Assembly (NCBI RefSeq): GCF_039645995.1
Contig: NZ_CP147920.1
Coordinates: 2,418,001-2,482,000 of the forward strand
Reading direction: 5' to 3'
DNA: 64,000 nucleotides
DNA from: Sulfurimonas sp. HSL3-1
Lineage (GTDB): Bacteria > Campylobacterota > Campylobacteria > Campylobacterales > Sulfurimonadaceae
Shown: positions 56,165 through 64,000 of the stretch, piece after piece
Position numbering within the stretch: the first letter of the stretch is position 1
Layout: each line of letters begins with the position of its first letter
Translations under genes and position numbers: made by a program
Notes under the pieces: generated by a model
The model's input: the letters and a program-made list of their open reading frames with translations, nothing else
What the model was told of the DNA's origin: nothing
The model's database searches: none

Positions 56165-57466
56165 TCAGTGCGTCGTGCACACCGAACAGACGTCAAAACT
56201 GCGGAAAACGAACGTCGCCTCGGCGATATCGGCGGCACCGACCATCGCTTTTTGCGCCGGGGCGGGATCGGACATCACGGAACTGCCGAGGTTCCACTGC
56301 GTCGGCGTAATAATCCCGTATTCGGCGACGATCCCCCGCTCCAGACGCATGCGATGCATCAGCGGTCCGCGCGGGGCCTCGACGATCCCCTCCCCTTCGG
56401 CGCTGATGCGTTCAAGGGGCGCCGGCGGGACATAGGAGGGTTCGGAGAGCTCCAGTTCCGCCAACAGCGTTTTCGCATGCTGTAGCAGCACGGCCGTCTC
56501 GTACGCCCTGGCCATCACCCGTGTGTACACGCTGTCCTTGTAGCGTCGATGCATGTTTTTGATCAGGGCGGTATCGGCCGAGATCGACCGGGCGAGCGGC
56601 CCGACTTCATAAAAGTGCTTCCCGTAGCGGACATTGCGGGCATGACTCGTCTCATCCCGGCAGACTGCCGGTTCCGTCGATACCTGGGAGGGATCAGCTT
56701 TCATCGGACGGGTATGTTTCAGCCGTGCCCGCACCGTAAAGCCGTGTTCTCCCAGAACGACAAACCGGTCGTATGCCATCCCCTTTTTATGCATCTCCGT
56801 CGCGATCAGGCCCTTTTCCAGACGCCCGAGATCGCTCTGCAGCGGGTTGAATTCCCGGCAGGAGGCAAAGGAGAGCAGCGCATCCAGCCCTACGCCCGCC
56901 GTCTCCTTTTCGAAAAAACCGATCAGCTCGTCCAGAAGCCCCGCCGCCTGGATCCGCTCCAGGTGTGTCGGGTCGCAGGTGACACCGCCGGGGATCATGT
57001 AGGAGCTGTGGGGCCACTGCCCGGCGAAGAGCGCAAGGATCTTCGTCGCCTGCGCTGCGGCGTAGGCGCCCTTGAGCGGGGCCGGAGAGATGCCTCCGAC
57101 ACCCAATTTTTCCAGTTCGGGCAGGATGACGAGGTAGAGCCATTTGAAATGGTTCTGGATCATCTCGAGTACCAGCGTCAGCTCCCGGATGCTCCGCGCC
57201 TTTCGCGTCAGCTCGACCGGATAGCCCGCCTGCGCGTATGCCGCCTCGATCGCCCGGACGGTCGCCATCAGGTGAGCGTGCCCGCAGATGCCGCAGACCC
57301 GCGGCGTGATCACCAGGGCATCGGTCGCCTTGCGCCCCTCGAGCATGCGCTCCATCCCCCTGAAATGCGGAAAGGCGATCTCCGCCCAGGTGATCTTCTC
57401 CCCGCGGGTGTCGAAATAGAGCGACGCCTCCCCCTCGATGTGTTCAATCAGTGCCTTAGTCATCAT
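56165..57466 (-). CDS. NiFe hydrogenase large subunit, HupL/HupV-like, without C-terminal extension
   Basis: 433 residues, shorter than most large subunits. Active-site pairs are RVCGICGHAH and DVCSVCTTH; the second is the very end of the protein, so there is no tail to cleave. The usual DPC is DVC. No signal peptide is present. Members of group 2 include cytoplasmic uptake enzymes and H2 sensors; sensors typically lack the tail. It overlaps hupS by 11 bases and lies downstream of a tetR gene. Sensor or rTCA-related uptake enzyme remain open alternatives. Confidence 0.85.
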   Translation of the reverse strand: MMTKALIEHIEGEASLYFDTRGEKITWAEIAFPHFRGMERMLEGRKATDALVITPRVCGICGHAHLMATVRAIEAAYAQAGYPVELTRKARSIRELTLVLEMIQNHFKWLYLVILPELEKLGVGGISPAPLKGAYAAAQATKILALFAGQWPHSSYMIPGGVTCDPTHLERIQAAGLLDELIGFFEKETAGVGLDALLSFASCREFNPLQSDLGRLEKGLIATEMHKKGMAYDRFVVLGEHGFTVRARLKHTRPMKADPSQVSTEPAVCRDETSHARNVRYGKHFYEVGPLARSISADTALIKNMHRRYKDSVYTRVMARAYETAVLLQHAKTLLAELELSEPSYVPPAPLERISAEGEGIVEAPRGPLMHRMRLERGIVAEYGIITPTQWNLGSSVMSDPAPAQKAMVGAADIAEATFVFRSFDVCSVCTTH

Positions 57467-58349
57467 CGGTAAGCCGCTCCTCCAGCCGTTTGATTTTGAA
57501 GCTTTTGGCGATGCCGGTCATCGTCAGGTAGGCGCGCTTGGAGACGCCGACCGGCACCTCTTCGGGAATCGACATGTTCGTCTTCGTTTCAAAAAGGTTG
57601 CGGCGCGGGAAATCGGGCTCGGTACAACCGAAACAGGGCGTGCCGACGCGCATTTTCGAACTGACGCCGTTCCAGAGCGTCCGGTTGCACGAGGCGTGGG
57701 TCAACGGCCCGCGGCAGCCGTGTTCATAGAAGAGGCACCCCTCCTTCCGCCCGAACTGCTCCGCATCCACCTTCCACTCGAAGTATTCGTTACGGAGGCA
57801 GCCGTCATGCGCCATGTGGCGGTAGAGCGCCGTCGGCCTTCCCAGGGCGTCGACGGAAATAGGACGCCCCTCCGCGATGTTCATCAGGGCGAATCCGAGC
57901 CATTCGGGGTGCACGGGGCAGCCGGAGAGATTGATCACTTTGCCGGCTTTTCCGAGCAGGGGGCCGTCGGGATGCTCCCCGGCGTAGGCCAGGCCGCTGT
58001 TACGTTCCGGCGCCGCCGCTTTGAAGATACCGCCGAAGCTGGCGCAGCTGCCCGCCGCGATGACGTGACCGGCTTCCTCGGCATAATACGCCACCAGCCG
58101 CTCCAGCGTCACGCCGGCGCGTTCCATCATCGGATCGAAGGCACCTTCGAAGACAAGGACGTCACATCCGCGTCTGCAGCGCGCAATCTCCTCCAGGTTC
58201 TGGGAACAGGGGAGCAGCGGATGGTAGAGGATCTCAAAACGCGCCAGCAGCTGCGGCAGATAGGGAAGGTTTAAAAAGGAGTGGGTGTTGCCGTTGCAGG
58301 TGACACCCTGAAGCCAGATCAGCGTCGGTTTAAACAGTCTTGAGCGCAC
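57456..58349 (-). CDS. NiFe hydrogenase small subunit, cytoplasmic HupS/HupU-like
   Basis: 297 residues with no Tat signal and no C-terminal anchor, so cytoplasmic. The proximal cluster motif is [15 protein letters not shown], with Asn where most small subunits have the second Cys, as known for cyanobacterial HupS. The other ligands are [38 protein letters not shown] and [11 protein letters not shown]. The start overlaps the tetR gene by 20 bases. Confidence 0.88.
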   Translation of the reverse strand: MRSRLFKPTLIWLQGVTCNGNTHSFLNLPYLPQLLARFEILYHPLLPCSQNLEEIARCRRGCDVLVFEGAFDPMMERAGVTLERLVAYYAEEAGHVIAAGSCASFGGIFKAAAPERNSGLAYAGEHPDGPLLGKAGKVINLSGCPVHPEWLGFALMNIAEGRPISVDALGRPTALYRHMAHDGCLRNEYFEWKVDAEQFGRKEGCLFYEHGCRGPLTHASCNRTLWNGVSSKMRVGTPCFGCTEPDFPRRNLFETKTNMSIPEEVPVGVSKRAYLTMTGIAKSFKIKRLEERLTDDD

Positions 58350-58923
58350 GGTAGATATTCTCCGCGATGGAGGCCTCGTAGCTGCTCAGCGGTTCGGGCA
58401 GAATCTTCTCACCGAAGAGAAAGACCATCCCCCCGAGGTACCCCATAAAGAGGCCGAAGGCGCTGAAAAAATCCTGGTCGCGGAGTTCGCCCCCGGCAAC
58501 ACCGTCATCAAAGAAGATCATCATCTCCGTAATAAAAGGCGAGACGCAGACCATCCCTTCGCACGACTCTCCGAACACCTCGCGGTTGGAGAGGTAGATC
58601 CGGAGGAAATACTCGATCATCTCCGGGCGTTCGGTCGCCATCGTGAAATAGAAGGTAACGATCGCGCTGATCTTATCCTTTGCGCTGCCCGGACCTTCGT
58701 TGATCTCGCGGATATGCTTGCCGAGGTATTCGGAAATATAGAGGATGAGTTCTTTGGCGAGAATATCCTTCGAGCTGAAGTAGTTGTAAAAGTTCCCGAC
58801 GCTCATGCCGACCTTCGCCGCGATATCGGGAATGGTCGTGACATAAAAACCCTTCTCCGCAAACAGCTTCAATGCCGTCGAAATGATGTTCTCTTTACGT
58901 TCTTCTTTGCTCACGCGCGCCAC
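58330..58923 (-). CDS. TetR family transcriptional regulator
   Basis: 197 residues from GTG 58923, preceded by AAAGAGGGTGAC. An upstream open frame exists but would run through the presumed operator. The DNA-binding helix-turn-helix is at residues about 10-50 ([50 protein letters not shown]). The C-terminal ligand domain is about 140 residues with a C-x5-like pair of cysteines absent except ESCEGMVC. It is translationally coupled to hupS and hupL. A one-mismatch copy of the TGAAT-N4-ATTCA palindrome lies upstream, suggesting self-regulation. Confidence 0.9.
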   Translation of the reverse strand: MARVSKEERKENIISTALKLFAEKGFYVTTIPDIAAKVGMSVGNFYNYFSSKDILAKELILYISEYLGKHIREINEGPGSAKDKISAIVTFYFTMATERPEMIEYFLRIYLSNREVFGESCEGMVCVSPFITEMMIFFDDGVAGGELRDQDFFSAFGLFMGYLGGMVFLFGEKILPEPLSSYEASIAENIYRALKTV

Positions 58924-58974
58924 GTCACCCTCTTTAAATAATATTAATCGTTCCCCTAATGGTAGCACAAATAG

Positions 58975-58988
58975 CGAATAGCCATTCA
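58975..58988. promoter_or_regulatory. One-mismatch TGAAT-N4-ATTCA site upstream of tetR
   Basis: CGAATAGCCATTCA on the plus strand (TGAATGGCTATTCG on the minus strand), 51 bases before the tetR start codon and 50 bases before hisF, which is divergent. Confidence 0.5.
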
Positions 58989-59038
58989 CATTAAGATGCA
59001 TTACCTTATAATTTGATACCTTTAATGAAAGCGAACCC

Positions 59039-59797
59039 ATGGATTATTTCGCCAAACGTATCATCCCCTGTCTCGACGTCAAGGACGGCCGCGTCGTCAA
59101 AGGGGTCAACTTCGTCGGACTCAAAGATGCGGGCGACCCCGTGGAGATCGCCAAACGCTACAACGAGGAGGGTGCGGACGAACTGACCTTTCTCGACATT
59201 ACCGCGTCGCACGAAGAGCGCGATACGATCGTCCATATCGTCGAACAGGTCGCCAAAGAGGTCTTTATCCCGCTGACCGTCGGCGGGGGGATCCGCAAAC
59301 TCGACGACATCTACAAACTGCTCAATGTCGGCTGCGACAAGGTGAGCGTCAATTCCGCGGCGGTCAAACGCCCCGACCTCATTAACGAGGGGGCGAAACG
59401 GTTCGGGGCGCAGTGCATCGTCGTCGCCATCGACGTGAAAAAGACGGGCGACCGCTATCACGTCTACCTCAACGGCGGGCGGATTGATACGGGTATCGAC
59501 GCCGTCGAATGGGCCAAAGAGGCCGTCGACCGCGGCGCCGGTGAGATCCTGCTCACCTCCATGGATACCGACGGCACCAAGGCCGGTTTCGACATCCCCA
59601 TCACCGAGCAGATCAGCTCGCTCGTCAACGTCCCGGTCATCGCCAGCGGCGGGGCGGGCACGATGGGCCACATCAAAGAGGCGTTCGAGCACGGTGCCGA
59701 CGCGGCACTGGCGGCCAGTATCTTCCACTTCAAAGAGATCGACATCATGGAGCTCAAACACTATCTCCGCGACAACAACATCCCGGTCCGGCTCTGA
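59039..59797 (+). CDS. hisF: Imidazole glycerol phosphate synthase subunit HisF
   Basis: 252 residues, normal. [22 protein letters not shown] holds the first catalytic Asp, and [18 protein letters not shown] the second. The phosphate-binding repeats [15 protein letters not shown] and [15 protein letters not shown] are clear. It closes the imidazole ring in histidine synthesis with HisH. It is divergent from tetR. Confidence 0.96.
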   Translation: MDYFAKRIIPCLDVKDGRVVKGVNFVGLKDAGDPVEIAKRYNEEGADELTFLDITASHEERDTIVHIVEQVAKEVFIPLTVGGGIRKLDDIYKLLNVGCDKVSVNSAAVKRPDLINEGAKRFGAQCIVVAIDVKKTGDRYHVYLNGGRIDTGIDAVEWAKEAVDRGAGEILLTSMDTDGTKAGFDIPITEQISSLVNVPVIASGGAGTMGHIKEAFEHGADAALAASIFHFKEIDIMELKHYLRDNNIPVRL

Positions 59798-59798
59798 G

Positions 59799-60053
59799 AT
59801 GTCCGATATCGTCGTATTTTCGCCCGAAGAGAAGGCGATCCTGATCGAAAAGATCAAAACCTATGTTGCCAAAGAGCTCGACCAGGAGATCGGCGGCTTC
59901 GACGCGGAATTCCTCTTGGACTTTTTTGCCGAAGAGATAGGGGTTTACTTTTATAACAAGGGTTTGAACGACGGACTGGATGAGATGCGGGTTCGGATCG
60001 ATACGATCGCCGACGATGTCGGCTACACCCTTGAAAAAAATTCACATTCATAA
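59799..60053 (+). CDS. DUF2164 family protein
   Basis: 84 residues from ATG 59799, 1 base after the hisF stop. The pattern FSPEEKAILIEKIKTYVAKELDQEIGGFDAEFLLDFFAEEIGVYFYNKGLNDG is that of DUF2164, small proteins of unknown role. It is co-transcribed with hisF and the following genes. Confidence 0.8.
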   Translation: MSDIVVFSPEEKAILIEKIKTYVAKELDQEIGGFDAEFLLDFFAEEIGVYFYNKGLNDGLDEMRVRIDTIADDVGYTLEKNSHS

Positions 60054-60067
60054 GGAATGCAATCGCG

Positions 60068-60607
60068 ATGATCATCTGTGCCGGCAATAACGAGACCTTC
60101 GACTTCGCGACACCGATGGGCGTCGGGCTGATCGAGACGACCATGAACATCACCCGCCTCTGCCTCTTCGACAAACCGGAGTTCCTGCTTTTTGTCGGGA
60201 CGGCCGGCAGCTACGGGGAGAATGCGATCTTCGATATCGTCGAATCGAAAACGGCCGCGAATATCGAACTCGCCTTTTTGCAGAACAAAGCCTATACTCC
60301 CATCGACAATGTCGTCTCCACCAATACGGAGGGGACCAAAGAGATCATCGTCAACTCCAGCAACTATATCACGACCGACGCCGAACTTGCCAAAGGCTTT
60401 CTGCGCTTCGGTATCGGCATTGAAAACATGGAGTTCTTCGCCGTCCTGCGCGTCGCGCAGGAGTTCGGTATCCCCGCGGGCGGCGTCTTCTGCGTCACCA
60501 ACTACTGCAACCAAGATGCCCACGCCGATTTTGTCGCCAACCACGACAGAGCCAAGGCGCTGCTGGGCGAGCATGTCAAGCGACGCATCAAGGAGTTGAC
60601 GGCATGA
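60068..60607 (+). CDS. Purine nucleoside phosphorylase/nucleosidase family protein, short
   Basis: 179 residues, about 50 fewer than typical MTAN-type enzymes. Recognisable elements are [11 protein letters not shown] (phosphate/ribose site), the central [21 protein letters not shown], which keeps the catalytic ENMExxA pattern, and [14 protein letters not shown] with the purine-binding Asp. The N-terminal strand is shortened. It could split a nucleoside or S-adenosyl derivative; the substrate is unknown. Its stop overlaps rlmN (ATGA). Confidence 0.75.
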   Translation: MIICAGNNETFDFATPMGVGLIETTMNITRLCLFDKPEFLLFVGTAGSYGENAIFDIVESKTAANIELAFLQNKAYTPIDNVVSTNTEGTKEIIVNSSNYITTDAELAKGFLRFGIGIENMEFFAVLRVAQEFGIPAGGVFCVTNYCNQDAHADFVANHDRAKALLGEHVKRRIKELTA

Positions 60608-61689
60608 ACACACCCAAACCGACGATCATGGACCTCACCAAAGAGGAGCTTGCCCAGGCCGTCAAGCCCGCGTTCCGCGCCAAGCAGATCTACGGCTGGA
60701 TCTACCACAGCTTCGTTGACAGTTTCGACGAGATGGCCAACATTCCCAAAAGCCTGCGTGAAGAGCTGAACGAGCGCTACATTCTCAACCCGCTTAAAAT
60801 CCTGCGCAAGGAGGAGGCGGCCGACGGCACGATCAAGTACCTCTTCGAACTCCCCGACGGCAAAACGGTCGAAACCGTCTGGCTGAAGATGAAAGAGACA
60901 CAGTACAACGAAGACGGCTCCGTCGCCCAGGAGGCCAAACACACGGTCTGCGTCTCCACCCAGGTCGGCTGCAAAGTCGGCTGCAGTTTCTGCCTGACGG
61001 CCAAGGGGGGCTTCACCCGCGACCTCACCCCCGGCGAGATCGTCGCCCAGGTCCTCTCCGTCAAGAAAGACAACGACCATGCGGCGAACCGCCGGGTCAA
61101 TATCGTATATATGGGCATGGGGGAACCGCTGGACAACCTCGACAACCTCGCCAAGGCAATTCGCATCCTCAAGGACGAAGACGGTCTCTCCATCTCGGGC
61201 AAGCGCCAGACGGTCTCCACAAGCGGCATCAGCACCCGCATCGACAAACTGGGGCAGATGGACCTTGGTGTGCACATCGCCATCAGCCTCCATGCCGTCG
61301 ACGACGAGCTGCGCACAGAGCTTATCCCGATGAACAAGGCGTACAATATCGCCTCCATCATGGATGCCGTGCGCCGATTCCCCATCGACACCCGCAAACG
61401 CGTCATGTTCGAATACCTCGTCATCAAAGGGAAAAACGACGACATCGCCTCGGCGAAGAAACTGATCAAACTGCTGCACGGCATCAAGGCGAAGGTCAAC
61501 CTGATCTACTTCAACCCCTACCCGGGCAGTGACTACCAGCGCCCCGAACGCGAAGACATGGTGAAGTTCCAGCAGTATCTGATCGACCACGGGCAGCTCT
61601 GCACCATCCGTGATTCGAAGGGGATCGACATCAGCGCCGCCTGCGGGCAGCTCAAAGAGAAAACAAACGAAGAGAAGGAAAAAGCATGA
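60604..61689 (+). CDS. rlmN: Dual-specificity 23S rRNA/tRNA methyltransferase RlmN
   Basis: 361 residues. The radical-SAM motif is CKVGCSFC (C-x3-C-x2-C), with [24 protein letters not shown] and [14 protein letters not shown]. The C-terminal [16 protein letters not shown] contains the methyl-carrying cysteine. It methylates A2503 of 23S rRNA. It is coupled to the preceding gene and to the small peptide gene that follows. Confidence 0.96.
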   Translation: MNTPKPTIMDLTKEELAQAVKPAFRAKQIYGWIYHSFVDSFDEMANIPKSLREELNERYILNPLKILRKEEAADGTIKYLFELPDGKTVETVWLKMKETQYNEDGSVAQEAKHTVCVSTQVGCKVGCSFCLTAKGGFTRDLTPGEIVAQVLSVKKDNDHAANRRVNIVYMGMGEPLDNLDNLAKAIRILKDEDGLSISGKRQTVSTSGISTRIDKLGQMDLGVHIAISLHAVDDELRTELIPMNKAYNIASIMDAVRRFPIDTRKRVMFEYLVIKGKNDDIASAKKLIKLLHGIKAKVNLIYFNPYPGSDYQRPEREDMVKFQQYLIDHGQLCTIRDSKGIDISAACGQLKEKTNEEKEKA

Positions 61690-61784
61690 CAGGATTGGAT
61701 ATCGTACAGATCGTTTTTTTGATCGGCGTCGTCCTCGTCGGCCTCGGCGGGATCGTCTGGGTCGTCAAGAACGAAAAAAAGTAA
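61686..61784 (+). CDS. 32-residue single-span membrane peptide
   Basis: ATG 61686 overlaps the rlmN stop (ATGA); the product is [20 protein letters not shown] followed by [12 protein letters not shown]. One hydrophobic helix of about 22 residues with a basic C-terminus predicts a small inner-membrane protein, N-terminus out. No family is recognised. The overlap and lack of any interruption support translation. Confidence 0.6.
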   Translation: MTGLDIVQIVFLIGVVLVGLGGIVWVVKNEKK

Positions 61785-61794
61785 CGCGGCTCGC

Positions 61795-62175
61795 TTAATG
61801 GGCGAGTTCGTCGACCGTCCCACCCTCCAGTGAAAAACGGCGCGAGACTTCGCGCTCGCTCCCGTCCTCTTCCGTCAGCGTCACCGTCACCGTCCACACT
61901 CCCTGCGCCCGTCCGCGAAGGTATCGGTAGTCATAGACCGAACCGTTTCGGGTCGGCAGCGCCATGGTGTGCTCTCTGTCATCCTGCGGAAACATGTCCG
62001 AATGCCAATAGAAAACAACCTCGCGTTCCCAATCTTTACGGGGTGTTACGAATGTACACTGAATCTTTTCGACACCATCATCGAGCACACTGCAGTGAAC
62101 CGTGTCCCCCCGTGCCGAAAGTGTCAAAACCGACCCGACAACCGTCACAAGGCCTATACTGACGATTTTATGCAT
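61795..62175 (-). CDS. Exported protein of unknown function
   Basis: 126 residues from ATG 62175 (GAGGG 8 bases upstream); the frame is open much further into AT-rich DNA without a start signal. A signal peptide is clear (MHKIVSIGLVTVVGSVLTLSARG). The mature part has two cysteines (TVHCSVLDDGVEKIQCTF) and beta-strand-like sequence (GVWTVTVTLTEEDGSEREVSRRFSLEGG), suggesting a small immunoglobulin-like periplasmic domain. A TATAAT box (62217-62212) lies upstream. It is convergent with the rlmN unit. Confidence 0.6.
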   Translation of the reverse strand: MHKIVSIGLVTVVGSVLTLSARGDTVHCSVLDDGVEKIQCTFVTPRKDWEREVVFYWHSDMFPQDDREHTMALPTRNGSVYDYRYLRGRAQGVWTVTVTLTEEDGSEREVSRRFSLEGGTVDELAH

Positions 62176-62457
62176 ATTAAACACCCTCATTCTGTTTTTT
62201 TTTGCTAAGCAATTATAGCCTATCTCAGAAAAAGAGGGGGTACATCTGACAAAGTGCCTAGCGAAAAAAAATTTAAAAAACCCTAGATTTTTTCCTCCCT
62301 TTTTGTTACTATTGCACTTACAATACATGCAGCAGTATAAGAAATCATGAAATTCATCGATTTTCATGTTTCTTGACAGACTGTATGACGACGGTTCCCC
62401 CCAACATGTTTTACCGTCTGTGGCTGTATTGTAGAATTCCCGCCGGAAAGTAGTACT

Positions 62458-62721
62458 ATGAAAGCAATTGGATATCTCGTTCTTATCAACAATGCTTACC
62501 CAGATACTATTGCATTCAACAAAAGAGTAGCGATGGAAGCTGCCAACCGTTTTAATCCGAATGCGATCAACTATATCGAGCGCACCTATACGGAACGCCG
62601 TTCAGCTTCTGAGCTGGCGAAAATGCTCGCCTTCGACAATAATGAGTCTCGCGAAGAGATCCTTGCCCGGGTCCGCCGCGAACTCACCGAGTACTGGGAA
62701 GGGAAAAGACTGAGCAGCTAA
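62458..62721 (+). CDS. Small protein of unknown function
   Basis: 87 residues, ATG 62458 with GGAAAG at 62445-62450. The N-terminal part is a hydrophobic strand followed by NNAYPDTIAFNKRVAMEAANRF; the rest is helical and charged (RSASELAKMLAFDNNESREEILARVRRELTEYW). No domain is recognised. It stands alone between AT-rich spacers. Confidence 0.55.
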   Translation: MKAIGYLVLINNAYPDTIAFNKRVAMEAANRFNPNAINYIERTYTERRSASELAKMLAFDNNESREEILARVRRELTEYWEGKRLSS

Positions 62722-63010
62722 TGCTCGTCTCCCTTGCACATCCCTTTTTTTCTCTTCACATCCCTTTTAAAACGCCCTTTTTTGTTACTTTATTCACCTA
62801 TTGTTCAAAGCTGTGAATAACTTCAAACAACATCACATTCTTATATTTGATTTTCTTATACTTATTTTTTGCACCTCTTTTACATGTAACAGCACTGTAG
62901 CGAAAATGTAATGGCCGTGTAATTTCGGCAACCTATACTGCTTTCCATAAAAATCCGGCATCTCCGCTGCAGCGCATCAGTGCAGCGGAGATGCCGCCAC
63001 GGAGCATACC
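62722..63010. other. AT-rich intergenic region with DnaA-box-like words and a hairpin
   Basis: 289 bases. TTATTCACC (62790-62798) and TGTGAATAA (62812-62820, TTATTCACA on the other strand) are two DnaA-box-like words in opposite orientation, followed by a long AT-rich stretch to about 62885. A 16-bp hairpin lies at 62956-62996, and GGAG (63001-63004) is the ribosome-binding site of the next gene. Confidence 0.5.
62956..62996 (+). repeat. 16-bp perfect stem-loop in the leader of the acyltransferase gene
   Basis: CGGCATCTCCGCTGCA (62956-62971) and TGCAGCGGAGATGCCG (62981-62996) are perfect complements around a 9-base loop. The stem ends 14 bases before the ATG at 63011 and 4 bases before its ribosome-binding site. 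No U-run follows. Confidence 0.75.
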
Positions 63011-64000
63011 ATGCTGAATATCGAAGGCACACTGCATCAAGAGTACCCGCGTTTCTTCCACTACCCGACAGCAGTCAGGAAGCCGGCCCTCTCTTTTTTG
63101 AGACTGCTGCTACAAGAAGAGAAGATCAACCACTTTCTCACCGACCACCGCAAAGTGAAAAACCTTGCATTCATCGACACGGCGCTGGAGCATCTGAATA
63201 TTTCATATAAAACGGACCACCACCAGATCCAGAACATTCCGGCCATCGGAAAAGTGATCATCGTCGCCAACCACCCCATGGGTGCCATGGATGCCTTTAC
63301 ATTGATCAAAATGGTCAGCAGCATCCGCCACGACAAAAAGGTAAAGATCATCGCCAACAAGGTGCTGGCAGCCTTTGACCAGATCAGCGACCTCCTGATC
63401 GCCGTCGACACTTTTAACGGCCGCCTGACCAAGGAGAGCATGAAGAAGGTCGACGAGGCGCTGCGCAACGAAGAGGCCGTCATCTTTTTCCCTGCGGGCG
63501 AAGTCTCACGCGCCTATCTCAACGGGATTGTCGACAGCAAATGGAAAAGCGGTTTCATGAAGTTCGCCAAACGGACCCAGAGTCCCATCCTGCCCATCCA
63601 TATCAAAGCGCGCAATTCCATGCTTTTCTACGGCGCCTCCTGGCTCTACCGACCACTGGCGACCATGCTGCTCGCCAAGGAGATGTTCTCCGCCCGAAAC
63701 AGCGTCGTCGAGTTCACCGTAGGCGAAATGATCGGCATCGATACGATCAACGATATGCCGCTGAGTTACAAACGCCACGCGAAGATGATGCGCAAGCACC
63801 TTTACAGAGTCTCCAAGGGGCGTAAACCGCTCTACCCGACCCAACAGTGCATCGCCCACCCCGAACCACGCCACCTGATCAAAGAGGAGCTCAAGCGGGC
63901 CCAGCATATCGGTTCGACCTCGGACAACAAGCAGATCTATCTCGCCGATTTCGAAGAAGCGCCGACCCTCCTCAATGAAGTCGGCCGCCTGCGCGAATAC
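63011..64000 (+). CDS. Bifunctional acyltransferase, PlsC domain plus start of a GNAT-type N-acyltransferase (OlsF-like), cut by the window end
   Basis: Open from ATG 63011 to the last base (330 residues seen, no stop). The acyltransferase motif is VANHPMGAMDAF, followed by FFPAGEVSRAYLNGIVDSKWKSGFMKFA, the PlsC substrate region. From about residue 310 a second domain begins (IYLADFEEAPTLLNEVGRLREY), the start of the OlsB-like N-acyltransferase pattern. Fusion of an O- and an N-acyltransferase is the layout of OlsF, which makes ornithine lipids. The remainder lies outside the window. Confidence 0.7.
   Translation, partial: MLNIEGTLHQEYPRFFHYPTAVRKPALSFLRLLLQEEKINHFLTDHRKVKNLAFIDTALEHLNISYKTDHHQIQNIPAIGKVIIVANHPMGAMDAFTLIKMVSSIRHDKKVKIIANKVLAAFDQISDLLIAVDTFNGRLTKESMKKVDEALRNEEAVIFFPAGEVSRAYLNGIVDSKWKSGFMKFAKRTQSPILPIHIKARNSMLFYGASWLYRPLATMLLAKEMFSARNSVVEFTVGEMIGIDTINDMPLSYKRHAKMMRKHLYRVSKGRKPLYPTQQCIAHPEPRHLIKEELKRAQHIGSTSDNKQIYLADFEEAPTLLNEVGRLREY

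Overview
The window looks like chromosomal DNA of a sulfur- and hydrogen-oxidising member of the Campylobacterota (Sulfurimonas/Sulfurovum type). The evidence is the combination of a soxCDYZ cluster, a sulfide:quinone reductase-like flavoprotein, a membrane-bound hydABC uptake hydrogenase with the hydD/hydE accessory genes typical of this phylum, a second cytoplasmic HupSL-type hydrogenase, RNase J with a long N-terminal extension, and an HP0495-type DUF493 protein. By eye the coding DNA is GC-rich for this phylum (not computed). AT-rich islands occur at about 4.5-6.2 kb, 13.9-14.7 kb, 27.1-27.3 kb and 62.2-62.9 kb.

Layout. 1-4.5 kb: 3' part of leuC, a GDPD-like membrane-anchored protein, mobA, moaC, a DUF493 protein and an unknown coiled-coil protein. 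4.6-5.9 kb: a haem-binding-type exported protein and a ParE/RelE-type toxin-antitoxin pair. 6.2-10.5 kb: soxC-soxD-soxY-soxZ, an exported thioredoxin-like protein and a MOSC protein; the mobA/moaC genes upstream can supply the molybdenum cofactor that SoxC needs. 10.5-13.9 kb: two exported DUF302-like proteins facing each other, then a FadL-type outer membrane protein. 14.7-20.1 kb: a complete rRNA operon on the minus strand (16S, tRNA-Ile, tRNA-Ala, 23S, 5S) with its promoter and both processing stems. 20.3-30.6 kb: housekeeping genes (yccA, thiD2-like, bioC-like, znuBCA-like, secG, frr, pyrE, rnj, rsmA).

30.6-46.7 kb is a hydrogenase island. One minus-strand unit carries hypB-hypC-hypD-hypE-hypA, a DUF695/RraB protein and an SQR-like enzyme. 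A divergent plus-strand pair carries a transposase-derived DNA-binding protein and an apparently intact hydrogenase maturation protease. A second minus-strand unit runs hydA-hydB-hydC-hydE-hypF-hydD. In it, HydE looks like a full-length HypF that has lost its catalytic residues, and HydD looks like a maturation protease that has lost two of three nickel ligands. 46.8-55.9 kb is one long minus-strand operon for assimilatory sulfate reduction (DUF4395, cysK, DUF2061, cysH, cysD, cysN, a sirohaem sulfite/nitrite reductase, a class V aminotransferase/desulfurase-like enzyme, cysG). 56.2-58.9 kb encodes a TetR regulator and a second NiFe hydrogenase whose large subunit ends exactly at its last metal-binding motif, as sensory hydrogenases do. 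59-64 kb: hisF, DUF2164, a nucleoside-phosphorylase-like gene, rlmN with a 32-residue membrane peptide, two unknown genes and the 5' part of a bifunctional ornithine-lipid synthase-like acyltransferase.

The most interesting observation is a shared palindrome, TGAAT-N4-ATTCA, in front of the hydA operon, the hypB operon and the sulfate-assimilation operon (where it lies inside the spacer of a near-consensus promoter), with a one-mismatch copy in front of the tetR-hupSL operon. This suggests that one TetR regulator, co-transcribed with a hydrogenase that may be sensory, links hydrogen oxidation and sulfur assimilation. This is inference from sequence reading only.
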